Part shown: piece by piece, positions 45,801 through 52,660 of the stretch
How the letters are laid out: the number at the start of each line of letters is the position of its first letter
How positions within the stretch are numbered: position 1 is the first letter of the stretch
Source of the DNA: Fuerstiella sp041398845
GTDB taxonomy: Bacteria > Planctomycetota > Planctomycetia > Planctomycetales > Planctomycetaceae
Length of the DNA stretch: 64,000 nt
Direction of reading: 5' to 3'
Assembly: GCA_041398845.1 (NCBI GenBank)
Contig: JAWKTZ010000012.1
Span: 186,001-250,000, forward strand
Position numbers and translations under genes: made by a program
The notes under the pieces: generated by a model
The model's database searches: none
Seen by the model: only the letters and a program-made list of their open reading frames with translations
What the model was told of the DNA's origin: nothing

Positions 45801-46650
45801 TTCGGACCCGATTCACGTTCACCTTGCCGTGGGCACGGTGGTTCGATTTGTGACAAATCAGGACTTTGACAACGACGGAAACAGCGATTTCTACGATGTG
45901 GAACTTCTGGACACCGATGCGCCGATTGCGGTCACCAATTTCCTGAGCTATGTCAATGACGGCAGCTATGAAAATATGTTCATTCATCGATCTCCGCTGC
46001 TCCAGCGATCTCCGCCGGAATTCGTGATTCAGGGTGGTGGGTTCACCGTCAACAATGGAACCATCGGCAGTGTTGCGAGCAAAGGGACGATTCAGGGTGA
46101 GTTCTCAGCCGAACATTCCAATGTGCGGGGAACGCTGTCGATGGCGCATACCGGTCAGCCGGACACCGGAAGCAGCCAGTGGTTTGTGAATGTTCAGGAC
46201 AACTCCGGCGACGCGTTTGTTGCTCTTGATGCGGCTCAGCACACCGTGTTCGGAGAAGTAATCGCCGGCGGAATGTCGGTGGTCGACGCCATCAGTCATC
46301 TGTCGATCGTCGATCTGCGTCCGCTGTACAACAACAATTCGAACTTCACGACGACGCCCATGACGTCTGATCTGATGACTCCTCTGACAGGCACTTTGTC
46401 CATCACAACAGACAGTGACGTTGTGACCGGAACGGGCACGGCGTTCACCACGCAGCTTGAGGTGGGGGACGTGGTGTTTATTGGCAATCAGGACCTGTTT
46501 GTCACCGCGATCAGTTCTGACACGCAGATGACCGTTGACATCACCGCCAATGCCACTCAGTCGAACCTGACAGCCACCTTGTTCCGACGGCCGGTGGATG
46601 ACGAATTTGTCGTGTTCAGCAACATCGGTGAAATTCTGGACAGCCTGTAA
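42898..46650 (+). CDS. Giant secreted protein: LEPR signal, Calx-beta repeats, C-terminal cyclophilin
   Basis: 1250 residues. The N-terminus (about 1-45) has the planctomycete LEPR motif LERLEPRTLLAGDV, known as a signal in this phylum. A G/N/D-rich parallel-beta-like region follows to about 320 (GNVGDDIISLQD, GGSGNDVISV). Then about five Calx-beta repeats span 345-890, each beginning near LTVSLTTSP-like strands and ending ITVTNDDV, IVVIDNDTP, ITDDDVATI. A short Ig-like segment precedes a cyclophilin domain at about 980-1140: TNFLSYVNDGSYENM, FVIQGGGF, GTLSMAHTGQPDTGSSQWFV and HTVFGEVIAG. The last 70 residues form a phage-tail-like beta segment (VTGTGTAFTTQLEVGDVV). It is probably anchored or released at the cell surface, with a folding role for the cyclophilin. 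Confidence 0.88.
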   Translation: MNFRSLFFGKRSTRRFQARAAVARTSRPVARLERLEPRTLLAGDVTVALRLQSAVLTGDAADNSIQILVADGNVVARGIDGTTINGSAADFVLATGTSTVEGSVIAHLAAGNDTLSIDGVTIGGSVHVSGGQGNDRLGLLNSTTVVHHVVMSGNVGDDIISLQDAIIGRNASLLGGSGNDVISVASTLVARHLTILGGGGNDDIVVDTSQAAGRAHIRGQSGDDDIVLMDSEVGKNVVVTGNAGDDVIVVDTSTGAGHGRILGGIGNDNVAIQGASSVARRLVMRGGPGADNLEMDDAATAGKLHVRRFSGATVDAAVLDERITSSTTGALAAAEAAIAAFGSQLILSVNQSSFSEAAGNGAAILTVTRSSSNTDSDLTVSLTTSPSDQTKLTLAQSSVIIPAGQTTATVAVDAVNNSLQDADTVVTVTATGTGFGSDSVDITVTNDDVDSLTLTPAQTQIFEDTGSPTTTGNPQTVDVTVARTGSATAALTVNLSTPDTDRLTVPATVVIPAGQTTATFSVSTIVNTQVDADNTVVTINATATGLPTAQTQITLVDTDAPTLLAEFDAPTISEDGSATNGQAVFRVTRNTATTSALVVNLTATPASGVQLSSSTLTIPAGAASATVTVSGVEDSIVNGDRTVSVTATATGFASGSETIVVIDNDTPVLNLAVTSGGTVAEDAGTGAVTATVSRNTSDTSTALVVALAITGDSRLTGPTTVTIPVGQTSASIAFDVVNNNVVEAVSTGTATITASSSSFTSSSATVSITDDDVATITLTPADADYNENAGAGGASLTLTRNTTNIAETVSISYSNTSLVSGDTSVSFAVGESQKVVNVDVIDNTSLQDNPDVIVTASAPGHATVQAIIGITNDDMLTLTTDTTSNVTVQSVQALVTKDDTFTVTGMTAPGATVQIESDGDNAFDDQSIVAASDGSYSLDVPLTHTTANGGANTIQVRAVVPAEGMEQISDPIHVHLAVGTVVRFVTNQDFDNDGNSDFYDVELLDTDAPIAVTNFLSYVNDGSYENMFIHRSPLLQRSPPEFVIQGGGFTVNNGTIGSVASKGTIQGEFSAEHSNVRGTLSMAHTGQPDTGSSQWFVNVQDNSGDAFVALDAAQHTVFGEVIAGGMSVVDAISHLSIVDLRPLYNNNSNFTTTPMTSDLMTPLTGTLSITTDSDVVTGTGTAFTTQLEVGDVVFIGNQDLFVTAISSDTQMTVDITANATQSNLTATLFRRPVDDEFVVFSNIGEILDSL

Positions 46651-46657
46651 CTCAGCT

Positions 46658-47143
46658 TTACTTCACAAACCGAGCCCACCCGCCGGCTGCGTCATCACCG
46701 GCGGGCGGTGGATTCGGATCTGTCGGCGGTGGCGCAGCAGGGGCTGTGGGAGCCGGATTGCCGCCGTTCAGAGCAGCAATGGCTTCGCTGCGTGAGTTGA
46801 ACGGCACCCAGAAGAAGTCGGTCTTGGTGTTTTCGAGCAGCATCATGGTCTTCATCATGTCGCGCATGTTGTCGCTCAGATTGCACAGCACAGCTTCTCC
46901 GCCGCCCTGACGAGCCTTCTTTGCGAGGCGAATCAACATGCCGACGAAGGACGAGCCAAAGTATGTCAGGCTGGAAAAGTCGACCAGCAGGTGGTTTGTA
47001 TCGTCCTGACTCAGCAGCCGATACGTTTCATTATAAGCATTACGAATGTCGGCATCCCGGAATTCCATCAGGCTTCCGGTCGGGACCACAATCAGCACGT
47101 CGTCCGCTCGATCAAATTCGAAAACCTGCTTTTCCACCGTCAT
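46658..47143 (-). CDS. STAS-domain protein (anti-sigma-factor antagonist-like)
   Basis: 161 residues. The STAS domain spans about 1-110: VFEFDRADDVLIVVPTGSLM, then LLVDFSSLTYFGSSFVGMLI. The last contains the conserved phosphoacceptor-type Ser in the loop before the helix, as in SpoIIAA/RsbV. A Pro/Ala-rich tail follows (NPAPTAPAAPPPTDPNPPP). The RsbV-like role in sigma-factor partner switching is inferred, because no anti-sigma kinase (RsbW-like) gene is next to it. Convergent with the giant surface protein, eight bases apart. Confidence 0.85.
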   Translation of the reverse strand: MTVEKQVFEFDRADDVLIVVPTGSLMEFRDADIRNAYNETYRLLSQDDTNHLLVDFSSLTYFGSSFVGMLIRLAKKARQGGGEAVLCNLSDNMRDMMKTMMLLENTKTDFFWVPFNSRSEAIAALNGGNPAPTAPAAPPPTDPNPPPAGDDAAGGWARFVK

Positions 47144-47524
47144 TCCGATAACTCTGAGATGCTGTTACGAGGTTCCAACAAAACCGGGACTGGCACCGTT
47201 TTCAGCCGGAATTCAACGTGAATTCTGTTTTGTGAGGCAGCCCGGCCCGGTGCTGTCAGGCGTACAAATGTCGGGGGCGTCGCGGCCGTGTGAGTCCGCA
47301 GGCTTCCCCGCACAGCCACGGTAGCCATTTCGCTCTGTGTTCTCAAGCCGCAGCGAGCCCCTTTTTGGACACTGCTGTGCGGCTCGGACCGCTCACTGCC
47401 GAGGCTGTTCAGATTCCGGTTCCTATTTCTGATGTCAACGGCCCGTGACGATCGAATCACGGATTGTTTTTACTAGAATCGCCGCTTCACCGTCCGGAAT
47501 CTCCTCTGCCAGGGTTTTCTCTTC
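47144..47524. other. Intergenic, 381 bp
   Basis: Divergent promoter region between the STAS gene and the nagB fusion. No ORF or clear repeat was recognised. The nagB start at 47525 has AGGG about 11 bases upstream. Confidence 0.4.
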
Positions 47525-49462
47525 ATGACCGCCATTCAGGATCTCAGCAAGCTCGAACGTCTGCGCTGTGAAGTGTTCACCAATGCGACCACGGCCGCCC
47601 GCCATGTCGCCAGCGAAATCGCCGGCCTGATTCGCGAACGAGCGGCCAAAGGCAAGTCATGCGTGCTGGGACTGGCCACCGGGTCGACTCCCGTTGGTAT
47701 CTATGCCGAACTGATCCGAATGCATCAACAGGACGGTCTGTCGTTTCAGAACGTCATCACGTTCAATCTGGATGAATACTATCCCATGTTGCCACATGAG
47801 CTGCAGAGTTACGTGCGGTTCATGAATGAACATCTGTTTGATCACATCGACATTCTGCCGCAGAATGTGCATATTCCGGATGGAACGGTGCCCGTCGAAG
47901 ACGTCGCCGACTACTGCCGCAACTACGAACAGAAGATTGCGGACGCCGGCGGCATCGACATTCAGATTCTGGGAATCGGACGCACAGGGCACATCGGCTT
48001 TAACGAACCGGGTTCTGATGAAACCAGTCGCACGCGTCTGATTACTCTGGACACGGTCACTCGCACCGACGCCGCCAGCGACTTTTTCGGAGCCGAAAAT
48101 GTGCCTCGCCGAGCCATCACGATGGGCGTTGGCACCATTCTGAACGCATGGAAAATCTTCATTCTGGCGTTCGGCGAAAACAAAGCTCCGATTGTTGCCC
48201 GCACGGTGGAAGGCGATCCATCGCCGCTGGTTCCTGCCACCTATCTGCAGCAGCACCGCAACGTGGAAATGCTGCTGGATTCGGCCGCCGCCAGCGACCT
48301 GACTCGCAGCAAGTTTCCGTGGATGGTGGAATCCGTTGACTGGACGCCGGAGATCATTCGTCGAGCTGTCATCTGGCTGGCCGGAAAGATGGAAAAGGCC
48401 ATTCTGAAACTGACGGATGCCGACTACAACGAAGAAGGACTGCAGAGTCTGCTGGCCAAGTACGGGTCGGCCTATGAGATCAACCTTGAAGTCTTCCGGC
48501 ATCTGCAGAGTACTCTGATTGGCTGGCCCGGAGGGAAACCGGATCGAGCCAAACAGCCGGGAGATCGTCCCGGAAAGTTTGACCACATCTTCCCCAAGCG
48601 AGTCATCTGTTTTTCACCACATCCCGATGACGATGTCATTTCCATGGGAGGTACGCTGATTCGCCTTGCCGCTCAGGGACACGATGTCCATATTGCCTAC
48701 CAGACCTCCGGCAACATTGCCGTGTTTGATGAAGACGCCATTCGCTTTGCCGAATTTGCGGCCGAATTCTGCTCGGCGTTTGACATCGGCGTGGAACAGA
48801 TCAATCGCCTGGAAACTCACATCGACGAGTTTCTGAAGAACAAGCAGCAGGGCCAGGTTGACAGTGAGGAAGTTCAGAAGCTGAAGGCGATCATTCGTCG
48901 AGGCGAAGCCAGAGCCGGAGCGCGCTGTGTGGGCGTGCCCAACGAAAAGACGCATTTCATGGACATGCCGTTTTATGAAACGGGGCGCGTCAAGAAGAAG
49001 CCGCTCGGCGACGACGACATTCAGATCATCGTGAACCTGCTGCGTGACCTGAAGCCGCATCAGATCTACGCGGCCGGTGACCTGTCGGATCCGCATGGAA
49101 CTCACCGCACCTGCCTGAAAGCCATCATCACGGCCTGTGACATCTGCCGGTCAGATGACTGGTTCAAAGAAACGGAAGTGCTGTTGTATCGCGGAGCATG
49201 GCAGGAATGGGCCATCGATCAGATTCAGATGGCCGTTCCGCTCAGTCCCATGGAAGTGGAACGCAAACGGCAGGCGATTTTCAAACACGAATCACAAAAG
49301 GATCGCGCTTTGTTTCCCGGAGCCGACATGCGGGAATTCTGGCAGCGTGCCGAATCACGCAACGCCAATACGGCACGTCAGTACGATGCTCTGGGCCTGG
49401 CAGAATACGCCGCCATTGAAGGCTTCGTTTTCTGGGACGGCAAGTGGGGACTTGACGACTGA
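47525..49462 (+). CDS. nagB: Glucosamine-6-phosphate deaminase fused to a PIG-L/LmbE-type deacetylase domain
   Basis: 645 residues. The N-terminal NagB domain (about 1-265) converts glucosamine-6-phosphate to fructose-6-phosphate and ammonia. It contains LGLATGSTPVGIY, FNLDEYYPM (catalytic Asp region) and GIGRTGHIGFNEPGS with the ring-opening His. The C-terminal PIG-L domain (about 345-620) has CFSPHPDDDVISMGGT (metal-binding) and DPHGTHRTCLKAI (HxxH). This domain class deacetylates N-acetylglucosamine moieties. The two may catalyse successive steps of amino-sugar use, as substrate and product match. Similar two-domain proteins are known in Bacteroidetes and Planctomycetes. Confidence 0.92.
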   Translation: MTAIQDLSKLERLRCEVFTNATTAARHVASEIAGLIRERAAKGKSCVLGLATGSTPVGIYAELIRMHQQDGLSFQNVITFNLDEYYPMLPHELQSYVRFMNEHLFDHIDILPQNVHIPDGTVPVEDVADYCRNYEQKIADAGGIDIQILGIGRTGHIGFNEPGSDETSRTRLITLDTVTRTDAASDFFGAENVPRRAITMGVGTILNAWKIFILAFGENKAPIVARTVEGDPSPLVPATYLQQHRNVEMLLDSAAASDLTRSKFPWMVESVDWTPEIIRRAVIWLAGKMEKAILKLTDADYNEEGLQSLLAKYGSAYEINLEVFRHLQSTLIGWPGGKPDRAKQPGDRPGKFDHIFPKRVICFSPHPDDDVISMGGTLIRLAAQGHDVHIAYQTSGNIAVFDEDAIRFAEFAAEFCSAFDIGVEQINRLETHIDEFLKNKQQGQVDSEEVQKLKAIIRRGEARAGARCVGVPNEKTHFMDMPFYETGRVKKKPLGDDDIQIIVNLLRDLKPHQIYAAGDLSDPHGTHRTCLKAIITACDICRSDDWFKETEVLLYRGAWQEWAIDQIQMAVPLSPMEVERKRQAIFKHESQKDRALFPGADMREFWQRAESRNANTARQYDALGLAEYAAIEGFVFWDGKWGLDD

Positions 49463-49481
49463 CAGGAAGCAACGGAACACA

Positions 49482-49608
49482 GAGGCGATCTAAAAAAGGG
49501 CAATCTGAAAAAGAGGTCTGACCCTCTCCGGGCGGTCGTATTGACTGAAATTCTGCCGCCCTCCAAAGGGTCAGACCCCTTTTTCAGATCGCGTTTTCAG
49601 ATCGCCTC
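49482..49608. repeat. Family B element, nested and rearranged copy (127 bp)
   Basis: An outer pair GAGGCGATCT (49482) and AGATCGCCTC (ends 49608) encloses a complete inner element, 49503-49592. The inner element runs ATCTGAAAAAGAGGTCTGAC to GTCAGACCCCTTTTTCAGAT. The middle reads GGGCGG...CCGCCC, and the TTTGGAGGG motif appears on the opposite strand relative to the other copies. It is just upstream of the ribosome site of the USP gene. Confidence 0.85.
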
Positions 49609-49620
49609 AAAGAGGGACCA

Positions 49621-50472
49621 ATGGGACAACGATACGGAATTTCGATCGGCAACATTCTGCATCCCACCGATTTTTCTCGCGGGAGTGACGTCGCGTTTGC
49701 TCACGCCCTGAGGCTGGCGGTGGGGGCTCACGGAAAGCTGGAAATCCTGCATGTCGAACGCGAACAGACGCGGGCTCAGTGGGATAGTTATCCGTCCGTG
49801 CGAACCACGCTCAGTCGCTGGAAACTGCTGCCTTCAGACGCCAAACGCAGTGACGTGGCTGACCTGGGAGTTCACATTTCCAAATCGGCCTGCAAAGGCC
49901 AGGAACCTCTGGCTGGAGTTCTGGAACACCTCGAACATCGTGGAGCAGACCTGGTGGTCATGGCTACTCACCAGCGCGAAGGTCTGGCTCGACTGCTGCA
50001 CAGCAGCCTTGCCGAATCGGTTTCCAATCAGTCTGACGCGGCGGCGCTGTTTGTCCCCTATGGCGTTGACGGATTTGTGAATGTGGAGACCGGCCATGTC
50101 TCTCTGAATCGCATCCTGGTTCCCATCGATGCCACTCCGGATCCCCAGCCGGTGATCGACGCCGTGTCCGATCTGGTGACTGCGATCGCTCAGGACGATG
50201 TCGAAGTGCGCCTGCTGCACATTGGTGATCCCTCCGGCATGCCCGCACCAACACTGCCGGTGAACGAAAAGTGTCACTGGAAGTGGGAGTCTGCTGTGGG
50301 CAGCGTTGTGGACGCGATCTGCGAGGATGCTGTGCAGAACGAAGTCGATCTGATTGCCATGACCACCAATGGGCGCGATGGCTTTCTGGATGCCCTGCGG
50401 GGTTCCACAACAGAACGCGTCCTGCAGAAAGCAGGCTGTCCCGTGCTGTCAGTTCACGCCGCCGGTCGCTGA
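49621..50472 (+). CDS. Tandem universal stress protein
   Basis: 283 residues in two USP domains. Domain 1 (about 1-145): ILHPTDFSRGSDVAFAHAL, VVMATHQREGLARLLHSSLA. Domain 2 (about 160-280): RILVPIDATPDPQPVIDAV, then LIAMTTNGRDGFLDALRGST with the ATP-type loop (G-x2-G-x9-G[S/T]-like). USPs are cytosolic stress proteins that bind ATP or adenine nucleotides. Only the second domain keeps the clear loop. The start has AGAGGGA directly after the B element. There is no operon partner downstream, since the next gene is convergent, 22 bases away. Confidence 0.85.
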   Translation: MGQRYGISIGNILHPTDFSRGSDVAFAHALRLAVGAHGKLEILHVEREQTRAQWDSYPSVRTTLSRWKLLPSDAKRSDVADLGVHISKSACKGQEPLAGVLEHLEHRGADLVVMATHQREGLARLLHSSLAESVSNQSDAAALFVPYGVDGFVNVETGHVSLNRILVPIDATPDPQPVIDAVSDLVTAIAQDDVEVRLLHIGDPSGMPAPTLPVNEKCHWKWESAVGSVVDAICEDAVQNEVDLIAMTTNGRDGFLDALRGSTTERVLQKAGCPVLSVHAAGR

Positions 50473-50493
50473 ACAGTCGGCGGTCCGGAAAAA

Positions 50494-50943
50494 TCAACGA
50501 GCGACTCGTGTTGTATTTCGCACGTGCTGATGACAGGCCGTACAGGACATCGTGACGTGCATGTAGGCAAAGGTTGCCTTCTCGATGCTCTTTGATTCCG
50601 CCGCACGGATCAGGCCTTTGGCGGCGTGTTCGAAGTTGCCGCTGTACTGTGTGTAAAACGGATCGTTGGTTGACTTCCATGCGGCCGATTCAGCAATCGT
50701 CACCAGTTCCGACGCGCCTTTTTTCACCATGTCGAAATCTTCCGCCGCCATGCCTTCGACAATCTGATGCACCATGGACAGTTTGGCCCGCATAAACATC
50801 CGGCGTTCGCCGATGGCCAGTTCGTCTCGCTGGCCGGCGGCCGTGTCAGTTGGTTGAGCTGCCTGGGCAGAGAAAATCAGCGGCCAGCAACTGATCGCTG
50901 CGAGAAGAACCACCGGTCCCAGCATCCACGCGTACTTTTTCAT
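50494..50943 (-). CDS. Periplasmic class-II-like cytochrome c
   Basis: 149 residues from the ATG at 50943. A signal peptide (about 1-29) ends at AQA|AQP. The body is helical and the heme-binding C134-T-A-C137-H138 is at the C-terminus, the arrangement of cytochrome c' / c-556. RRMFMRAKLSM at about residues 48-58 offers a methionine as the likely second ligand. It transfers electrons in the periplasm, or senses a gas ligand. The TlpA-like gene upstream on the same strand is a reasonable partner, as such thioredoxins maintain apocytochrome cysteines (inference). The frame is open upstream to 51417 but is not protein-like there. Confidence 0.8.
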   Translation of the reverse strand: MKKYAWMLGPVVLLAAISCWPLIFSAQAAQPTDTAAGQRDELAIGERRMFMRAKLSMVHQIVEGMAAEDFDMVKKGASELVTIAESAAWKSTNDPFYTQYSGNFEHAAKGLIRAAESKSIEKATFAYMHVTMSCTACHQHVRNTTRVAR

Positions 50944-51021
50944 CACTTCCGTTTCCTCAGAACGCAAACAGGTCGTCCACTCAAGTTCGGTGAACGACCT
51001 GTTGAAGAACTTACTGCCCTG

Positions 51022-51050
51022 GAGGCTATCTGAAAAAGGGGTCAGACTCC
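51022..51050. repeat. Family B fragment
   Basis: GAGGCTATCTGAAAAAGGGG followed by TCAGACTCC matches the outer left arm of family B. It sits in the 110-bp gap between the cytochrome and TlpA-like genes and ends a few bases before the TlpA stop. Confidence 0.75.
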
Positions 51051-51053
51051 GGT

Positions 51054-52184
51054 TCAGTTCGTGGCGGTGCCGCGACGTTCTGCTGCCTGTTCCGTCAGCA
51101 GAGCTTTGACAACAGCATCCATGTACTGGTATTCGTGAAAGCCGAAGGCCTTCAGGCGGACCTTGCCGTGGTGATCGATAAACAGAGTGGTCGGGAATCC
51201 CTGAAAGTCCGGAAGCTGTTCCATGACTTCCTTGGTGATCATCGCACAGGGGTAGTTCATGCTGGCGTTGGCCATGAAGTTCTTCACCGTGTCGATGTTG
51301 GCTTCTTCGCTCGGGCCGCGTTCGTCGTTGAGACCGATCATCTGGAAACCATACTTGCCGTAGGTGTCCTGAAGTTTGGTGAACATCGGAATTTCCTGGC
51401 GACATGGAGGACACCATGTGCCCCAGATGTCAACGATACAGACCTGTCCTTTGAAGTTGGCGAGACTCAGCGGCTGACCATTGACATCCTTCAGGTCAAA
51501 GTTGAATGCAAAGCTTTCGCCTTTGGCCAGATCCTTTTTCGCGTTTTCCACCAGCATGGCTTCATGCTGCTTCTGCAGCTCTGCAAAGTGAGCTTCCCAT
51601 GCGGTCATCTGAGAGGCGAATTCGGGGAGAGTTCGCACGGTTTCCAGATCCGGGTCGCCTTTCAGCATTTCCACGTTGTTGAAACCGGCGGCCACGCATT
51701 TGGAAAGTACGTCCAGGGACTCCGTGTTCTTCTTCGCTCGACCCAGCACACAGGCATAGCCGTAAAGGACTTCGGCCTGCAGAGTTGATTCCGGAGCCAC
51801 GGGCAGTGCCACGCCGTCGTTTTTGGCCTTGAGCATGGTCTGACCGGCTCGAATCAGAGCCTGTTCTGACAGTTCAAGCTGCTGACCCTGAGCGTGAGCC
51901 CATGCCATGCTCAACAGCAGTTCGCAGTAATTCTGAATGGCGGCCACATCCGTGGGACTGGCTTCGTAGGCGGCTTTGGCCTTTGGGAATTCCGCCGGAT
52001 CGTCAAACTCAATGCCTTCCAGCAGCGGGTCAGACAAAGCGGCCGGAGCAGCGGCGGCAGCCGGAGCCGCAGCGGCTGGAGTTTCGGTGGCTCCGTCAGA
52101 AACGACGGACTGACTTGTGTCACCGCAACCGACGATCACACTTCCGCACACAAGCAGTGAAAGCATTTGCCAGGAAAACTTCAT
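51054..52184 (-). CDS. TlpA-like thioredoxin lipoprotein with helical N-terminal domain
   Basis: 376 residues from the ATG at 52184 (AGAGG ten bases upstream). Lipobox VIVGC with Cys20, then an Ala/Pro linker. A helical TPR-like region follows at about 60-215. The AhpC-TSA/thioredoxin domain (about 220-365) has the redox motif W257-C-P-P-C261, GFPTTLFIDHHGKV, and the expected cis-Pro loop. It reduces or shuffles disulfides outside the cytoplasm, attached to the membrane by lipid. The cytochrome c downstream on the same strand may be a client. Confidence 0.88.
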   Translation of the reverse strand: MKFSWQMLSLLVCGSVIVGCGDTSQSVVSDGATETPAAAAPAAAAAPAALSDPLLEGIEFDDPAEFPKAKAAYEASPTDVAAIQNYCELLLSMAWAHAQGQQLELSEQALIRAGQTMLKAKNDGVALPVAPESTLQAEVLYGYACVLGRAKKNTESLDVLSKCVAAGFNNVEMLKGDPDLETVRTLPEFASQMTAWEAHFAELQKQHEAMLVENAKKDLAKGESFAFNFDLKDVNGQPLSLANFKGQVCIVDIWGTWCPPCRQEIPMFTKLQDTYGKYGFQMIGLNDERGPSEEANIDTVKNFMANASMNYPCAMITKEVMEQLPDFQGFPTTLFIDHHGKVRLKAFGFHEYQYMDAVVKALLTEQAAERRGTATN

Positions 52185-52283
52185 CTCAATCAATCCTCTT
52201 CGGGCAGTAGTCTGGTCTCTGAAAAGCGACGGACGGCGGCAACAGTTCGCACAACGTACGTCCTCAGCGCATCGCACGCATAG

Positions 52284-52381
52284 ACGGCACGCGTTGAAAA
52301 TGGGGGCAGGTACCGTTGCCGGAACGGCCTGAAAGGTGCTTCGCACAACGGTACCTGACCCCATTTTTCGACGCGTGCCGT
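52284..52381. repeat. Family C palindrome (98 bp)
   Basis: ACGGCACGCGTTGAAAATGG at 52284 (arm to 52318) pairs with the arm 52346-52381 that ends CGACGCGTGCCGT, with only a few mismatches over about 35 bases. It contains GGTACCGTTG and a GGGGTCAGG-like core related in style to family B. It lies in the 476-bp gap between the TlpA-like gene and uup. No other feature is seen in the gap. Confidence 0.8.
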
Positions 52382-52660
52382 ATAACATCGACAACTGTTG
52401 CAACCAACATTGACGGCACAATGCGCGAATTTTAGCGCAGAAGCGGAGTTTGCCAGAAGACCAGTTCGACACCGTCAATTGTTCGCCCCTCCCGCAGATT
52501 CTGCCGGACACGGCCTTCTCAGACGGCATTCATCGCCGCAACAGCCCGTTTCAGCGGTGTCATTGCAGACCGTGACAGGCGTCATGGAGCGATTTCCAAT
52601 CGGCAGCAATTTTTGTCGTTGGCGTCGCATTGCCTGCGTACGGTGCTTACAGTTCGCCGC

